Below are positions 43,480-55,774 of a stretch of 64,000 nt of DNA, piece by piece. Both the position numbers and the translations under genes were made by a program. A model generated the notes under the pieces. The model was given only the letters and a program-made list of their open reading frames with translations, had not been told where the DNA came from and searched no databases. Within the stretch, counting starts at the first letter, position 1; each line of letters opens with the position of its first letter. The DNA is from Viola odorata (taxonomy: Eukaryota; Streptophyta; Magnoliopsida; Malpighiales; Violaceae), in the NCBI GenBank assembly GCA_963691705.1, contig OY829537.1, forward strand, positions 59,682,304 to 59,746,303. The letters are read 5' to 3'.

Positions 43480-44313
43480 CTATGATCGACCTCCAATCCA
43501 TGTCTTTAGATACCTCGTCCAATGCATGACAAAGGGACAAATCCTTAATATGGAAGGAATTGTTAATGGAGTCGTACTCACTTGGAAAATCAAAGACATA
43601 GGCGTTGTCATTGATCCGGTGTAGAATTTTTGAAAGGACCGTCGCCTCTCGGACTTAGTTTTCCTTGTCATTAGTGTGGAAAACGATCCTTGAGCCAGTG
43701 TAGCCAAACCCATTACCTCGGCTCAAATGTGATAGACGTTTTGCCTTTGTTTAGTTTCGTAGCCACACGGTCATTCGTAGCCTCGATATTTTTGCGCACT
43801 TGTTCATGCAATTTCTTCACCTCCACGACCTTGGTCTCGCCATCTACACACTTTAAAATACTCAAAGGAAATAGTAAGAGGTTAAGAGGGGTTAGAGGTT
43901 GAAACTCGTAGACCACCTTAAATGGAGAAAAGCCAATAGAAGAGTAATGCGCATGGTTATAAGCAAACTCAATGAATGCAAGACAATCTTCCCACTTGGT
44001 TACGTGCTTATCAACCATGACCCAAAGGAGAGATCCTAAAGTCTTATTCACTACCTCCGTTTATCCATCCGTTTGTAGGTGACAAGTGGTGGAAAAGAGG
44101 AGTTTAGTACCTAGCTTCACCCAAAGTGTTCGCCAAAAGTGGCTCAAAAATTTTGTGTCCCTATCGCTAACAATGCTTTTAGGCATGCCATGTATTCACA
44201 TGATGGTTTGAAACAATAAATGTGCAATGCGATCGACATCGTGAGCCTTAGCACAAGGGATGAAATGCGCCATTTTGGAAAAAATGATCAACAAAAACAA
44301 AAATGGAGTCATT
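43480..44313 (-). pseudogene. pol: Chromovirus-like integrase remnant
   Basis: From 44,313 leftward: DSIFVFVDHF and a [18 protein letters not shown] core with stops and shifts. Then an open piece 44,051-43,713 (MNKTLGSLLWVMVDKHVTKWEDCLAFIEFAYN, PLTPLNLLLFP, EQVRKNIEATNDRVATKLNKGK) and the C-terminal GPF/Y-type region in another frame to 43,480. The PLTPLDLL and VRKNIE words are those of chromovirus-type integrases. No chromodomain was seen. Upstream RT and RNase H are absent: the next thing to the right is LTR-X. Confidence 0.8.
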
Positions 44314-45354
44314 TGATGGGTGTCGAATCCGTAAAAAATAAATATAAGTTACAACTCGCTACTAAGAACAAGTGGATTGTAGATAGCAGTAAGAGGTTCG
44401 ATCCACAAGGAGTTATGGTACGACTTTTGTGAAAACTTGTAATAACACTTAGGTGAAATTGGGGTTTTGTCCTAAAACTAAAACTGAAAAGTAATAAAGC
44501 AATAAAACAGTCTTGGCCAAGAATGGTGTTCTTGGTCAAGAAGGCAGATCTAGAAATGGGAATCAAATATGAGAGAAATTCCTAGTAGTGGTTGACAACC
44601 TATGAGACATGAGTTACAATCATTGACGCAACGGTATTTATCTTCAATCTATAGAGTTACTATAGGATCAAGGTACGCTTATGACCCCTGCTTCCTTCCT
44701 ACATCAACATCACCTCAGGTACACTTAGAGATGATGCCTAGCCAACCAGCACCTTATTGGTTAAAGGGTTTACTGAATTGGCTGACGAACGATTAGGGGA
44801 AGACAACTCCAGACTAGTATCCTCAGATTTGATTAACCTTTCACCCTACCATTTTGCAGATATTTTGCTAGCGCGTAGGTGTCTACTTTGATCCTCTTTG
44901 TCAATAATCCATGGCCAAGAGGAATGACTATCATGTGATCTATTCAATCCTAGATTGATCAGGTCTAATATCAAACAGAAAACACATTAGGAATAATTAT
45001 GAGATCGATTAAGCTCATGCTTAAAATGCCTCTACTAAGAAGGATGAACTTAGCTATTCATACTCGTGATTGAAATCAAAATAACAATGTATTGAAAATA
45101 ATAAAAATCCTTAATTGCTGAAGGAGCAGAGTGTATGTGAAAATGGCGATAGAAAATCAGAGAGAAGATTCAAACACAGCAATGGCGAACCCCCTTCTCA
45201 AAACCCTAGGAAGAGTATAAATAGTCCACTCTTCCTATAAAATAGCTAACGGCGGAAATAAAGGAAAATAAAATCCTAATCAACTCTAAATTTTATTTGA
45301 ATTTCTCTCTTCCTCACAAAAGAATCCTATTATAACGAAAATAGCAGGGAGCAT
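44314..45354 (-). repeat. LTR-X, left part (Athila-type LTR, minus strand)
   Basis: It starts TGATGGGTG at 44,314. It is related to LTR-Y and A1 LTRs through GTAAGAGGTTCGATCCAC, the TTGGTTAAAGGGTTTACTGA...GGGGAAGACAA block (44,757-44,805) and TTAGCTATTCATACTCG near 45,050. It is cut at 45,354 by LTR-S. The remainder is found at about 61,900-62,098. Confidence 0.65.
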
Positions 45355-46443
45355 TGATCGCATGTATTTAGTGCAGGATTTTCTCCTTTATTTTGGCCTT
45401 TTCGAGGGCATGATACTTCTAATTTGCCCCATTTTTCTATATTTTTGCAGATCATTGTCTAAAGGAAGAAAAGAGCAAAAGCATGCGATTTTGGAAGGAT
45501 TTCTTGAACTTCGAAGCATCAAGGCCTAGAAGATCGAAGTGTCGTTGTGCCCCCGATGCTAACCAGACCAGTGAGCAATCTCGTACCCACGACGCTTCTG
45601 CATCAGTTCTTAATCAAAGGCCAGAGAGAAAGATTCCACGCAGATCCCCAAGAATATTCTCTTTAGTCATCATGCCCTCGAGGCTAATCTATCGTCATGA
45701 CCTCGAGGCTACTCTATCGTCTTGCCCTCGATGCCGCGCGCTTCCAGAATATTCCCAGAATATCCCCTTTCGGACCAAATAGTTTTATTCTGTGTTTTTG
45801 AACTCCTTAGCTGGATTTTATCTTTTTGTAATCCCGTAGCTGGCTTTTGTCTTCTTATGGGCAAGAGGACCTATATAAAGCTTTAGGAAAAACCCACCAC
45901 ATATTCATAGTAGATCTTTTTGTGTGCTTCTCTTCAGTTTTCTCCCCTCCTCCTTTTGGAGGAGGCAGACCAGAACATTTCCAGCATCCTTGTACATAAA
46001 CCGGAGCTTTGCTCCAGCCGGTAATATTTACTAGTTTTCTCCTTTATCTCTTCTTTACTTGTTTTGCTTTCTAGATCTAGATTTGTGTATTTTCCAGCAT
46101 GAGTAATTGATTTGTCTTGTTATTAGCAAAGGTTATTTGAAGGTTGCATGGGTAGTTAAGAGGCCTAAATGTGTTTAATATATTCTTAATGTTGTATTTG
46201 GTTGTTTATCGATTTTAATTCGTCTAGGACTATTGGAAGCTTAATTACCTACTAGTTTTCCTTTTCGATTTAATTCTTTTGGGGTTTATTGGATGCTTAA
46301 TTACCTACTGGTCTATCCCTCTAGATTACTGTCATCTTAATGGTAATAACTGACGTGAGGCCATTAAGAGTAGTAGACACCTAGTGGGGACATCGCGAGA
46401 GGTCTTTCGTCTAGGGGTAAACGGTCGATTAGGTTATGTCATG
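45355..46443 (+). repeat. LTR-S, left part (Athila-type LTR, plus strand)
   Basis: It starts TGATCGCATG at 45,355; the first 35 bp align with the A1 LTR start (TGATAGCATG). A TATA box CTATATAAAG lies near 45,870. GAGGCCTAAATGTGTTTAAT (near 46,160) and GTAGACACCTAGTGG (near 46,374) are shared with the LTR at 14,430-15,760. It is cut at 46,443 by the A1 insertion. Short repeats (GCCCTCGAGGCTAATCTATC and variants, 45,672-45,735) lie inside. Confidence 0.72.
46439..46443. repeat. A1 target-site duplication, left copy (TCATG)
   Basis: TCATG immediately left of the A1 LTR; the right copy at 61,265-61,269 is TCATA. The unoccupied homologue near 15,385-15,395 has GTGATGCGAGCTTGACA, which matches the joined flanks. 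Confidence 0.7.
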
Positions 46444-48133
46444 TGATCGTCAGTCAAATAGAGATTTATAATGCCCAAAAACGTGTGTGCACAAGAGATA
46501 ATGTGTATAGTGGTAGTCAGGGTCGAACACAGGGATTGTGAGAGACTGATCTATGGTCTTGAATGAATTCCCGGGACAAAAGCACAAAGAGTAACAATCA
46601 GGGGGGTTTTACTTGGCTAAACGAGTTAGCCAAGATAGATTGGGGAGCTAACAATTTCTATCTAGGAAAGCAGTATTCGGGGTCTCTAATGTCACGTTCG
46701 AGGTCCCGAATGATAAAGTAAGCAAATCAGCAAATGAGTTCAGAAATATCAAACAGGGGTGAAATAGTCGCAAATAATCAAATAAAGAAGGATTCTTAGC
46801 AAAGGCATTCTTGGGTTGCATTCAGGGGCTCGATCGTCATCAGCACAAGGATATTCTATTCAAGACATCATAGAAATGACATGGGGACCATATTCCTCGG
46901 ATATCCCCTACTTTTCTCTTAAGAGAAACTACCCCCCGTTTCCACATATGAGGTAGTCTTGACAGTTTGCCATCCCTCCAGGCACGAATACGGGAGGGCC
47001 ATACTCAAACTGCCCATGAAGCTAAGAAAAGACAGATCTAGAGCTAAAAGTCCCTCAGTTTGTCAGGCTCGTGACCTTGCTCTAATCAATTACCCACCCT
47101 ATCTATTCGAGACCACTTCAGCGCAGTCAAGACTAAACAAATGCCTACTTGTTTCATGCAATTTTCCTTCTGTATTCATCACATAAATGGCAACATTCAC
47201 ACAAAACAATAATCAGTTGATCAAGCCTCAAATTATTTCATGCGAAGATGTAATTAAAATGACAAGTAATTGAATATGGCAGCAAGAATATATTAAGCAC
47301 ATTAAGGCCTCGAATCTGCCCTTGCAACCCTTGAATCACCCTTGCTAAGAAATAAAGATTTAGCTACTTATGCTTGAAGATGAATGCATAACAATTAAAG
47401 AGAGCATAATAAAATAAAGAGATTAAGGGAAGAAAACTTTGTTACTAAAATCCGTTTGAAGCCCGGCGGCAAGGTTGAAGTTGAGCTAACAAGAACTAGA
47501 GAGATAAACTAGAGAGAAGTCTAAGAAAACTAAAGCTAATGATTTTCTAAAATATGCTAAGTGGTAAAAATGATGAGAGATGATGCCCTAACTACTCTTA
47601 GATGCTCCTTATATACTAGAGCTCTAAGCACAAATTATCTTCAGCCTAAAACTAGGGACAAAATGCATTAAATGAAAGCCTACTAAAATGGATCCATGCT
47701 CCCTAAAGCACAAAGCTGAAAAAGCATAAAGCTGTCTGATTTTTCCAGCTTTGGCAGGTCTGGACTAGGCTCAAGGGCTGAGATGATCAGAGCGGTAGGT
47801 ATTTGGTGGTCAGTGCAGACTGCTGGAACAGTGTCAGAGGAGGCACATGGAAGCTCTGGCAAGAGGACACGTGGAAATGTCATTCTTCGCCCTTCGGGGT
47901 CCCGAATTGAGAATCCGATTCGGGACCTTGAACGCTGCTTTGGACTTGGGACCTCGACTTTTGGTCTTGAAGCTCAAAACTACACAAAATACTCCAAAAA
48001 TGCATCTTTTCGCATAAACTCCCTATTTAGGCCTAAATCTGCAATAGTAGTGAAAACAAGGGTAAATTAGCAGAATCATGCCTTAAATGGGTAAGAAAGT
48101 TGGGAGAAAATTGTGCATAAAAATGTGATATCA
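46444..48133 (-). repeat. A1 3' LTR (1,690 bp)
   Basis: Plus-strand ends TGATCGTCAG at 46,444 and GTGATATCA at 48,133; on the element strand it starts TGATATCAC and ends TGACGATCA. A TATA box (TATATAAG on the minus strand) lies at 47,615-47,608. Open frames inside it are chance. Confidence 0.9.
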
Positions 48134-48138
48134 AATAA

Positions 48139-48152
48139 TCCCCACACTGCCC
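48139..48152 (-). promoter_or_regulatory. A1 polypurine-tract-like sequence
   Basis: The minus strand reads GGGCAGTGTGGGGA, five bases upstream of the 3' LTR. It is the likely primer for plus-strand synthesis. A similar AAGTGTGGGGAGGAG lies further inside at 49,695-49,710. Confidence 0.6.
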
Positions 48153-50236
48153 AATGCTCGCCCTCAAGCATTCACAAAATTTTTAAAACAGTCCTCAAAA
48201 CATAACAGACACACCAAACCATAGCACAGAGAACAAGCACGCTATTCTCAAGATTCGGGACCCCGAATGAAAACAGACTCCGCCTAGATACACCTGCATC
48301 AAATCAGAAGGATAACGACCCTTAAGAATAGACTTTTCCACATCAGCCTATTAACCAGCAGTCCTCACATGGATCAGTGTTTGCACTCATGCTCATGAAC
48401 AAGGCTAGGTGTTTAAACACTCAAGTATGCAAAAAACGTAGCACAAAACTAAGTTTGCACATCAATCCGAGTACATTAGACATATGCATAGGAAATCCAT
48501 CAATCAAAAGACTTCGCATCAAGGGCAAGAAGGGGAAACAAAGAAAATAATTGATGAGAGGAAATGGAAGAAGCGTATTGAGAAGAGAAAGTGGAGAAGA
48601 GGGAAAGTAAGGAAGTGAAATGAGAAGGTGGTGAAACCAACTCAAACCTAGAACGCTCCCTTGGCAGAAGGAATCGAGATGGTGAGACAATGTTGCTGAG
48701 GGCGAAAGCTATACTAGGCTTTTCTTCTTCGAGGGGGATCCTTGCTTTCTCCACTCGGGACCTTGGCTCGGGGCCTTGAATGAACGCTGGCTGTCGATTT
48801 TAATTTTTTTTTCATGAAGTTTGGTCTCTTCTCTCTCTCTTTTATTTATATTTCTGTTTTTCTATATATATATATTTATTTATTTATTTATTCGAGAGAG
48901 AGAGAGAGGGACCTGGATTGAGGATCAAGACCTTGTTCTTCGGGGGCTGGATATTCTGATTTCACTTCCCTACACTTGTGTTTTGCTGTGGGTGGGGAGT
49001 GATTTTTCGTTCTGATCTGCCCTTGATTTCTTCGTTTCAGCTTCGAGGTCTTGAATTGTGCCAGCGTTTGGGGTCTTGAATTGATGGGATCCCCACACTT
49101 TGCTTTTGCTGCTTCATTTGTCTAGTCTAGCCCTCGATAGCTCTCCCAACAACATTGCTTCACCTGCCAAGAGAAAGATCAAGGAAAATTCAAATGGTTA
49201 GAATTGGAGAGGTCAAGAGGAGATTCAGGGTCAAGAAGGGAAAACAGAACAGAAAACAAATGAGAGAGAACAATTCGATGCGAGGTCTTAATCTTTTTGT
49301 TGCTTTCCTATGTCTAAATGCGTCTATACCCATGGATATTATGCAAACCCAGCCAGTACCTAGTCATGCATTCACTCAAACAATAAATATAGGCAAGAAG
49401 GCTCAAATGCTCACAAGGTGTTAATTCGTGACTACTGGTGTCTAGGTCTTGAAGCAGATATAAGGCATGACAGGCAAAGGATGAATCATTCGGGACCTTG
49501 ACCATAGACAACATTTTTATTCTATGTGCATAAGTCAGGTGTGTGTCCATCATTGGGGCGCTTTTCAAAATCTAGGCAAAAATCCGAGAATAAAAATAAA
49601 AATAAAGAAAAACTAAAAGTATTATGCATAAACTTAGGAAAAATAAACTAGGGAATAAAACATGCATAAAATGAAATGTACTAGAAGTTCAAACTCCTCC
49701 CCACACTTAGGCATCGCATTGTCCTCAATGCGGGAAGGAGACAAAAAGATGGCAGTTTTAACTAAAGCAGAAAAGGAAATTGTTCAACATGAGATAAACA
49801 GCCCACGTAGGGGCAAAGGGGGTTGAAATTGTTCGGGATCAAGGAGGAGGGGGGTTCATTGCGGCAGCCTGAGCTTGGATTTCCTTTAGGATGGCGCGAT
49901 TGGTTTCCAGGATGAGATGCAAAAGCCTATTGGTGGTTTCGGCAGCCGGGACTTCCTAGGGGTCTCGAGGGTCAGCATGTTGTTCCGAGGCAGCTGAAGT
50001 GTTGGCTTTGGCAGAAGGAGGCTCGGGAGCGTGAGACTTACCTCGGGGCCTTGATAGATCCGGATACTCCAACTGGCCCTCGATTTTCCCTTTGTTATCT
50101 GCATGGAAGCTCAAAACACCATCAGTAACATAAAAGAATCCCATCGTGTCCAAGTTCTTGAGACCAAGGAGCTTGAAGGAATTCGGGTGCTTGTACAGGT
50201 TGAACTCTTGGGGTGTCCATGAGTAAAGATGCGAGG
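48153..50236 (-). other. A1 3' noncoding region
   Basis: No conserved frame. It contains a simple-sequence tract at 48,862-48,908 (TA repeat, then TTTA, then GA) and many copies of words like TTCGGGACCTTGAATG or TCGAGGTCTTGAATTG (near 48,253, 48,754, 49,040, 49,490). Confidence 0.6.
48862..48908. repeat. Compound microsatellite
   Basis: TA repeat, then TTTA repeat, then GA repeat, adjacent to each other within the A1 3' noncoding region. Confidence 0.9.
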
Positions 50237-51861
50237 CTAAGCTTGTGATGAGAGATCCGAGGACAGGAGATCGACCCTGGGGGCATTTGTGACGTTATGC
50301 ACAGAGGTAGCTATCCAGTAACCAAGGTTGACCCTCTTCTTGTGATACATGACCCATAGGAAAAATAGCTCGGATTGAGCAAGCTGGCCCGAGGTCCCGA
50401 ACTTACCCGCGAGGGCAAGGGACAGGAAGTGTTGCAAAATCCGAAGCGCAGGGTCTTGAATGCCATGGGCCTTGGTGTTGCGAGAGTCAAACTTGGCCTT
50501 AGGATTCCCGGTGAGCTCCCGAAGGGCCTGATTGTTGTTGAAGTCGGCCGGGACAGTGGTCAAGGTGTCCTGATATTCACCCCCTTGAATGTCTTCACGA
50601 CTGACAAATCCTAGGTAGACGTTGAAGTCGTCGAGAGACATAGGGTGTCATTTGCTAGCCAGCCTGAAATTGATGCATCCCTTGGCAGAAAGGTCGGGGC
50701 CTACCCCACCCTTGGGCTTGAATAGATCAACCTTATACCAGAAACTCGTAAAGAACTCGAGACTGAGCTCCAAATAGGTCGGCTGATCCATGAAAAATAA
50801 GCTATCCCCCTAACCAGTTCCCGGATTCAAGACCCAACCCCTAGTTTATCATAAAGTTCCATGTCTAGCCTAGCACACGGGGCTACTCCCTTGTTGTTCA
50901 GCAAAGTAACCTTATCTAAAGATGGTTTATCATTGAAGATAAATAACTCATTAAAAGTTTCAAGGTTGGTTGTTACCAGGTAGCTAGGTTTAGATCCCGA
51001 AGCAGGCGATGGGGTCTCGAGGGATTCCTCCTCCTCAATCCGTTGAGCCTTCCTGGGGGTCTCTTCAGCTGCTTCCTTGCCCTTGGGCATAGTCGGGAGC
51101 TTCCTTTTCTTACTGGCTGGGGTCTTAGAGGTCGGAGCCTTGGGAGCAGGGGCTTTGGTAGCGCTCTTCGCCGCTCTAGCCGGCATTTTAGAGGCTGATT
51201 TGGCCTTAGCTTTGCCCTTGGTCTGCTGCGGGCTGGGTGGCTTTGGTGCAACCTCTTGAACTTTGTCCTCGCTCTCAACCCTTGGCTCTTCGGGCCCTTG
51301 AGCGAATTGCTCGGGACCGTGAGCGGTTGGGGGCTCGTCTTTTTCATTATCTCTTTCCTCCTCTTCATTCTCCTCTGCCTTCTCTTCAACCTTCTCCGTG
51401 CTAACCTCTTCTTCAGATCGGCCTTCTGAGTCCCAAGGGAACGCTTCCTCGTTCTCCTTTTCCACCCTCTTGGCCTCGCGGAGGCTGGAGCTGGTCTTGT
51501 CTTCCTCATTCACCTCGGTGTCTGAAGTGATAACATAACCGATGGGCTTGACATCGAGGGGAGTGGAGTTCACTAGACTACCAGGAGGGGTCTGCGTCGT
51601 CGATGGCTGTTTCTTCTTGCTGTCGGCGGTTGTAGTTGGAGGAACGCGGTGCACCTTACCAAATCTGGTCATCTTTGGAAGGGAGGTGGCGAAGACGATC
51701 TCGTCTAGGTCAATGGTGGCTTCTGAGGAGGATGACCCGAGAGGATCAGTGGTGGTGGGTGACTGGTTGGGTTGGGTGTTCTTCGGCTGGGATTCTATGG
51801 AGTGAGGGTTGGATGAGTGAGAGGTGGTGGGTTTGTTTAGGTTTAGGTTTGTGCGTGCCAT
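50237..51861 (-). pseudogene. A1 ATHILA ORF-1-like (env-position) gene, broken
   Basis: Start MARTNLNLNKPTTS at 51,861; the longer open frame to 52,119 is 5' leader. The first part (to a stop at 50,827) is Ser/Pro-rich, then very acidic (EEKAEENEEEERDNEKDE) and very Lys/Ala/Pro-rich, then LETFNELFIFNDKPSLDKV. A frameshift near 50,800 leads to YLELSLEFFTSFWYKVDLF, a stop near 50,647, then MSLDDFNVYLGFVSREDIQGG to 50,237. The latter part resembles the Pfam ATHILA ORF-1 family (from memory), which lies after pol in these elements. Its role is unknown; an envelope role has been suggested for this position, but no signal peptide or membrane segment is seen here. Confidence 0.72.
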
Positions 51862-52119
51862 GAGGAGGAAGAGTGGTTTTGAATTAATTTGTGTAAAAAG
51901 GAAAGAGGGGATTTGTGTTTTGATTTGATGGAGAGAGATGGGGCAATTTGGTTGGGTAACGGATGGTGGTCTGACGGTTAGGTGGCGTGGGTTAGTGGGT
52001 TGGAGGATATGGAAAGGTGGGGAGAGAGAAGAGAACTGATTGCCTTGGACTTCGACCTCCACGTGGCGTGCTGGGAGAGGACGCGCAGTGCCAAGGGCAG
52101 CGTGTGCCTGCAGCTGCAC

Positions 52120-52567
52120 GGGAAACCAAAAAGGTAATCATTGATTTCAAAAATTGGGGAAGGTGATAAAACAAAAGGGATTTTAATGGGGATCAAGAAA
52201 GTAGGGAACAAAGACATTTAATAAAAAAAAGGGGAAGACAAAGGAATTAAATGAAGGGGAAAGAAGACAAAGTAATTTAAAAATTTACCTAGGTAAAATA
52301 AAAAGGATGCAAAAAGAATTTGAAAAGCTAAGGTTGACTCAAATAAAAATAAAAATAGGTGCAAAAGATTTAAAAGAGGAATAAGAAGGGACAAATTTAA
52401 CTAAGACCACCTAGGGCAAATAAAATAAAAAAAAGGTGCGCGGAAGAGAGAAAAAGTATGCTAGACTTAGAATTGAAAGACATGAAAATTAAAGAGATAG
52501 GGTAAGGAATTCGGGGGCTGTCCCCACACTTGGCCTTGATTATCGTCTAGGCCTAGACGTTGTTTCT
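52120..52567 (-). other. A1 spacer between ORF-1-like gene and pol
   Basis: A/T- and A-rich noncoding sequence with no conserved frame. CCCCACACTTGG at 52,523-52,534 repeats the polypurine-like word of the 3' end. Confidence 0.5.
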
Positions 52568-54376
52568 TCATTCGGGGGCGTTGATTGCTGGGTCCTCGAC
52601 CCTTACTTCTTCGGCAGTTGAGGGCTTGAATCCTTCATAGAAGGGTTTCAGCCTGTGCCCGTTCACTTTGAATGGTTCTCCATCGTCCAGATTCTGGATC
52701 TCAATAGCTCCATGATCAAACACCGCGGTGACTTTGTATGGTCCCGTCCATTTGGACTTGAGCTTTCCCGAGAAGATCCGCAATCGTGAGTTGTAGAGCA
52801 AAACCTTTTGCCCAACCGTGAAGGTTTTGATTACGAGGTGCTTGTCATGCTGGGCTTTGGTCTTGCCCTTGTAAATCATTGAATTTTCATAGACATCCCC
52901 TCGAAGCTCTTCGAGCTCTTGAATTTGCAAACAGCGGTCCTTGCTCGCTAAGTTCAGATCCGTGTTGACCTTTTTGATTGCCCAGAAAGCCTTGTGCTCA
53001 ATTTTGACCGGGAGGTGACACGGCTTGCCATAGACCAGCCGATACGGTGTCATACCGATCGGGGTCTTGAATGCAGTACGATAGGCCCACAGCGCGTCTC
53101 CTAGTTTGAGACTCCAGTCTTTCCTTGACTGATTGACTGTCTTCTCGAGAATAGCCTTAATCTCCCGATTCGAGACCTCAGCTTGCCCATTGGTTTGGGG
53201 GTGGTAGGCTATAGATACTCGATGGGTCACTCCGTACTTGCTAAGTAACGAGGCGACTGTTCGATTGCAGAAATGGGTCCCCCGATCGCTGATGAGGGCG
53301 CGAGGGGTCCCGAATCGGTTGAAGATGTGGGTTCTGAGAAAATCAGCAACTACCCTCGAATCGTCTGTCTTGGTGGCTTTGGCTTCAATCCATTTGGAAA
53401 CATAGTCCACCGCAAGCAGGATGTACGTGTTACCGAATGAATTTAGGAACGGTCCCATGAAGTCAATGCCCCAAATATCAAAAATTTCGCACGCAAGGAT
53501 GCTGGTCAAGGGCATTTGATTTCTCGCCCCGATGTTTCCCATGGCTTGGCACCGAGGGCATGTAGCGCAAAACAAATAACTGTCCTTGAAGATTGACGGC
53601 CAATACAGACCGGCTTCTAAGACCTTAAGCGTTGTCTTCTTCGCAGCAAAGTGCCCTCCTTTGGTGGTCGAGTGGCAGAACTTGAGGATTGACGGGACCT
53701 CGTCCATTGTGATACAGCGTCTGATAATCGGATCCGAACAATGCTTCCATAAATAGGGGTTGTCCCAAACATAGGCCCTGGCTTGCCTTCGAATCCGGTT
53801 GTGTTCCGCGCTCGAGGCCTCTACTGGAAGTACGCCAGTGGCACAAAAATTTGCTATGTCTGTGAACCATGGGAACTTTGCGGTGTCAACTAAGCACAAA
53901 TGCTCATCTGGGAAAGTCTCCCAAATGGCTACTTGGGAGTCATCCTCTTGGTTCGGGAGCCTACTCAAGTGGTCAGCTACACAATTTTCGGTCCCTTTCT
54001 TGTCCTTGATAGCAAGGTTGAACTCTTGGAGCAGTAGGATCCAGCGGATAAGCCTAGGCTTCGCATCAGTCTTCTTGAGTAGGCATCGAAGGGCGGAATG
54101 GTCGGAGAACACAATCACTTCTGTACCCAGGAGGTACTGTCGAAACTTGTCAAGGGCATAGACAATCGCCAAAAGCTCTTTTTCCGTTGTCGTATAGTTT
54201 TGTTGCGCAGGGTCTAGCAACTTGGATGCATAGTAGATGACGTACGTCTCCTTGTCTTTCTTCTGGCCCAGAACGGCTCCCAAAGCCTGATTGCTAGCAT
54301 CACACATGATCTCGAAGGGGAGAGTCCAGTCGGGGGCCCGAATGATAGGAGCAGAAATGATCTTGGCTTTCAAGGT
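52568..54376 (-). CDS. pol: A1 RNase H and integrase
   Basis: About 600 residues without a break. RNase H ([20 protein letters not shown] with its catalytic Asp, [45 protein letters not shown]) is followed by the integrase zinc region ([15 protein letters not shown]... CPRCQ), the catalytic core ([55 protein letters not shown]) and the C-terminal domain ([26 protein letters not shown]). A TAG at 54,377-54,379 separates it from RT in the same frame. Only one RNase H is present, unlike T1-T3, as is usual for Athila. Confidence 0.94.
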   Translation of the reverse strand, partial: TLKAKIISAPIIRAPDWTLPFEIMCDASNQALGAVLGQKKDKETYVIYYASKLLDPAQQNYTTTEKELLAIVYALDKFRQYLLGTEVIVFSDHSALRCLLKKTDAKPRLIRWILLLQEFNLAIKDKKGTENCVADHLSRLPNQEDDSQVAIWETFPDEHLCLVDTAKFPWFTDIANFCATGVLPVEASSAEHNRIRRQARAYVWDNPYLWKHCSDPIIRRCITMDEVPSILKFCHSTTKGGHFAAKKTTLKVLEAGLYWPSIFKDSYLFCATCPRCQAMGNIGARNQMPLTSILACEIFDIWGIDFMGPFLNSFGNTYILLAVDYVSKWIEAKATKTDDSRVVADFLRTHIFNRFGTPRALISDRGTHFCNRTVASLLSKYGVTHRVSIAYHPQTNGQAEVSNREIKAILEKTVNQSRKDWSLKLGDALWAYRTAFKTPIGMTPYRLVYGKPCHLPVKIEHKAFWAIKKVNTDLNLASKDRCLQIQELEELRGDVYENSMIYKGKTKAQHDKHLVIKTFTVGQKVLLYNSRLRIFSGKLKSKWTGPYKVTAVFDHGAIEIQNLDDGEPFKVNGHRLKPFYEGFKPSTAEEVRVEDPAINAPE

Positions 54377-55774
54377 CTAGAATGTCGTCTTGCATTTTTC
54401 ATCAAATACGAAGTCCACGTCTTTGTGTAACAGTTGGCACATTGGCTGGGCTATCTTGGAGAAGTCCTTGATGAACCTCCTATAAAATCCTGCATGACTA
54501 AGAAAAGAACGAACATCTCGAATATTCGAGGGGTAAGGCAAGGTCTCGATAACTTGGATTTTAGCCTTGTCCACTTCGATACCCTTTTGGGACACAATGT
54601 GGCCCAAGATAAGCCCTTGGTCAACCATGAAATGACATTTTTCAAAATTAAGAACAAGGTTAGTTTCTACACATCTTTGCAGAATTTTCTTTAAGTTCGA
54701 GAGGCATTCAGGAAAGAAATTACCATAGACCGTGAAGTCGTCCATGAATACCTCAATGCATTCTTCCACAAACTCTGAAAAGAAGCTGACCATGCACCTC
54801 TGGAATGTGGCTAGGGCATTGCATAACCCAAAGGGCATGCGTCTGTAAGCAAAGGTCCCGAATGGGCACGTGAAGGTGGTCTTCTCTTGGTCTTCAAGGG
54901 CTACTGGAATCTGGTGGAACGCCGAATACCCATCCAGGTAGCAATAATGCGTCTTGCCCGCAAGGCGCTCTAGCATTTGATCTATGAAGGGCAGTGGGAA
55001 GTGATCTTTTCGGGTGGCCTCATTCAAGCGTCGGTAGTCGATGCATACACGCCAGCCATTCTGGATTCGGGAGGGAATTGGCAGACCCTCGGGACCTGGA
55101 ATGATGGTGATGCCAGTCTTCTTCGAGACCACCTAAACGGGGCTGACCCATGGGGAATCAGAGATGGGTTAGATGACTCCGGCATCGAGGAACTTCAGGA
55201 CCTCTTTCTTAACTACCTCCATCATGAGGGGATTCAACCACCTTTGAGGCTTTCTGATTGTCTTGGTGTCCTCTTCAAGATGTATACGGTGAGTGCACAA
55301 GGAGGGTGCCAGACCCTTGATGTCGGCGATCGTCCAGCCGATGGCCTTCTTAAAACTCTTGAGGAGGTTCACCAACTCAAGCTCTTGATCCTCTTCCAGT
55401 TTGTTGGAGATTATGACTGGAAGGGATTCCTTCTCCCCGAGGTAGGCATACTTCAAGTGGGAAGGCAGCGCCTTAAGTTCAAGGTCCGGAGCTTGTACCA
55501 GAGAAGAGGGGAGTCGCTCATGATCTACGCATTCGGGGGACTCACTCGGGGGCTCGACTGTTAAAATAGCATTTGCTTCGAGAGCTGCTGCAACCGTGAT
55601 TAGTTCAGTGGGAACCTCAATGGACGATGTCATGTCCTTCAAGGATTCGAGAGTAAGACTTCGGTCAAGAATCAGCTTCAGGGGCTCGATGGAGTTCAGC
55701 TCAGCGATGTTTTCCACAAGAGGGTCGAAATAGGTATGGAAAAGGGGGTAGAAATATAACTTATCACTGTCCAC
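54377..55774 (-). pseudogene. pol: A1 reverse transcriptase with protease-RT linker, broken by stops
   Basis: Linker (AELNSIEPLKLILDRSL, LPSHLKYAYLGEKESLPVIIS, WTIADIKGLAPSLCTHRI) to a stop at 55,169-55,171, then a second stop about 12 codons on, then RT from about 55,132 (WRVCIDYRRLNEATRKDHFPL, FHQIPVALEDQEKTTF, MPFGLCNALATFQR, catalytic FMDD, GHIVSQKGIEVDKAK) to a TAG at 54,377. All pieces are in one frame, so the damage is point mutations. The frame is entered from LTR-Y at about 55,737. Confidence 0.92.

Noticed and set aside
46959..47186. Small genes repeated at 46,959 and 60,090 (and at 47,783 and 60,914)
   Set aside because: They recur only because they lie in the two LTR copies of A1; they carry no recognisable domain.
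50973..51509. 178-codon Arg/Lys/Pro-rich frame on the minus strand
   Set aside because: It is the shifted frame of the Lys/Ala/Pro- and Glu-rich part of the A1 ORF-1-like gene; low-complexity coding DNA stays open in several frames.
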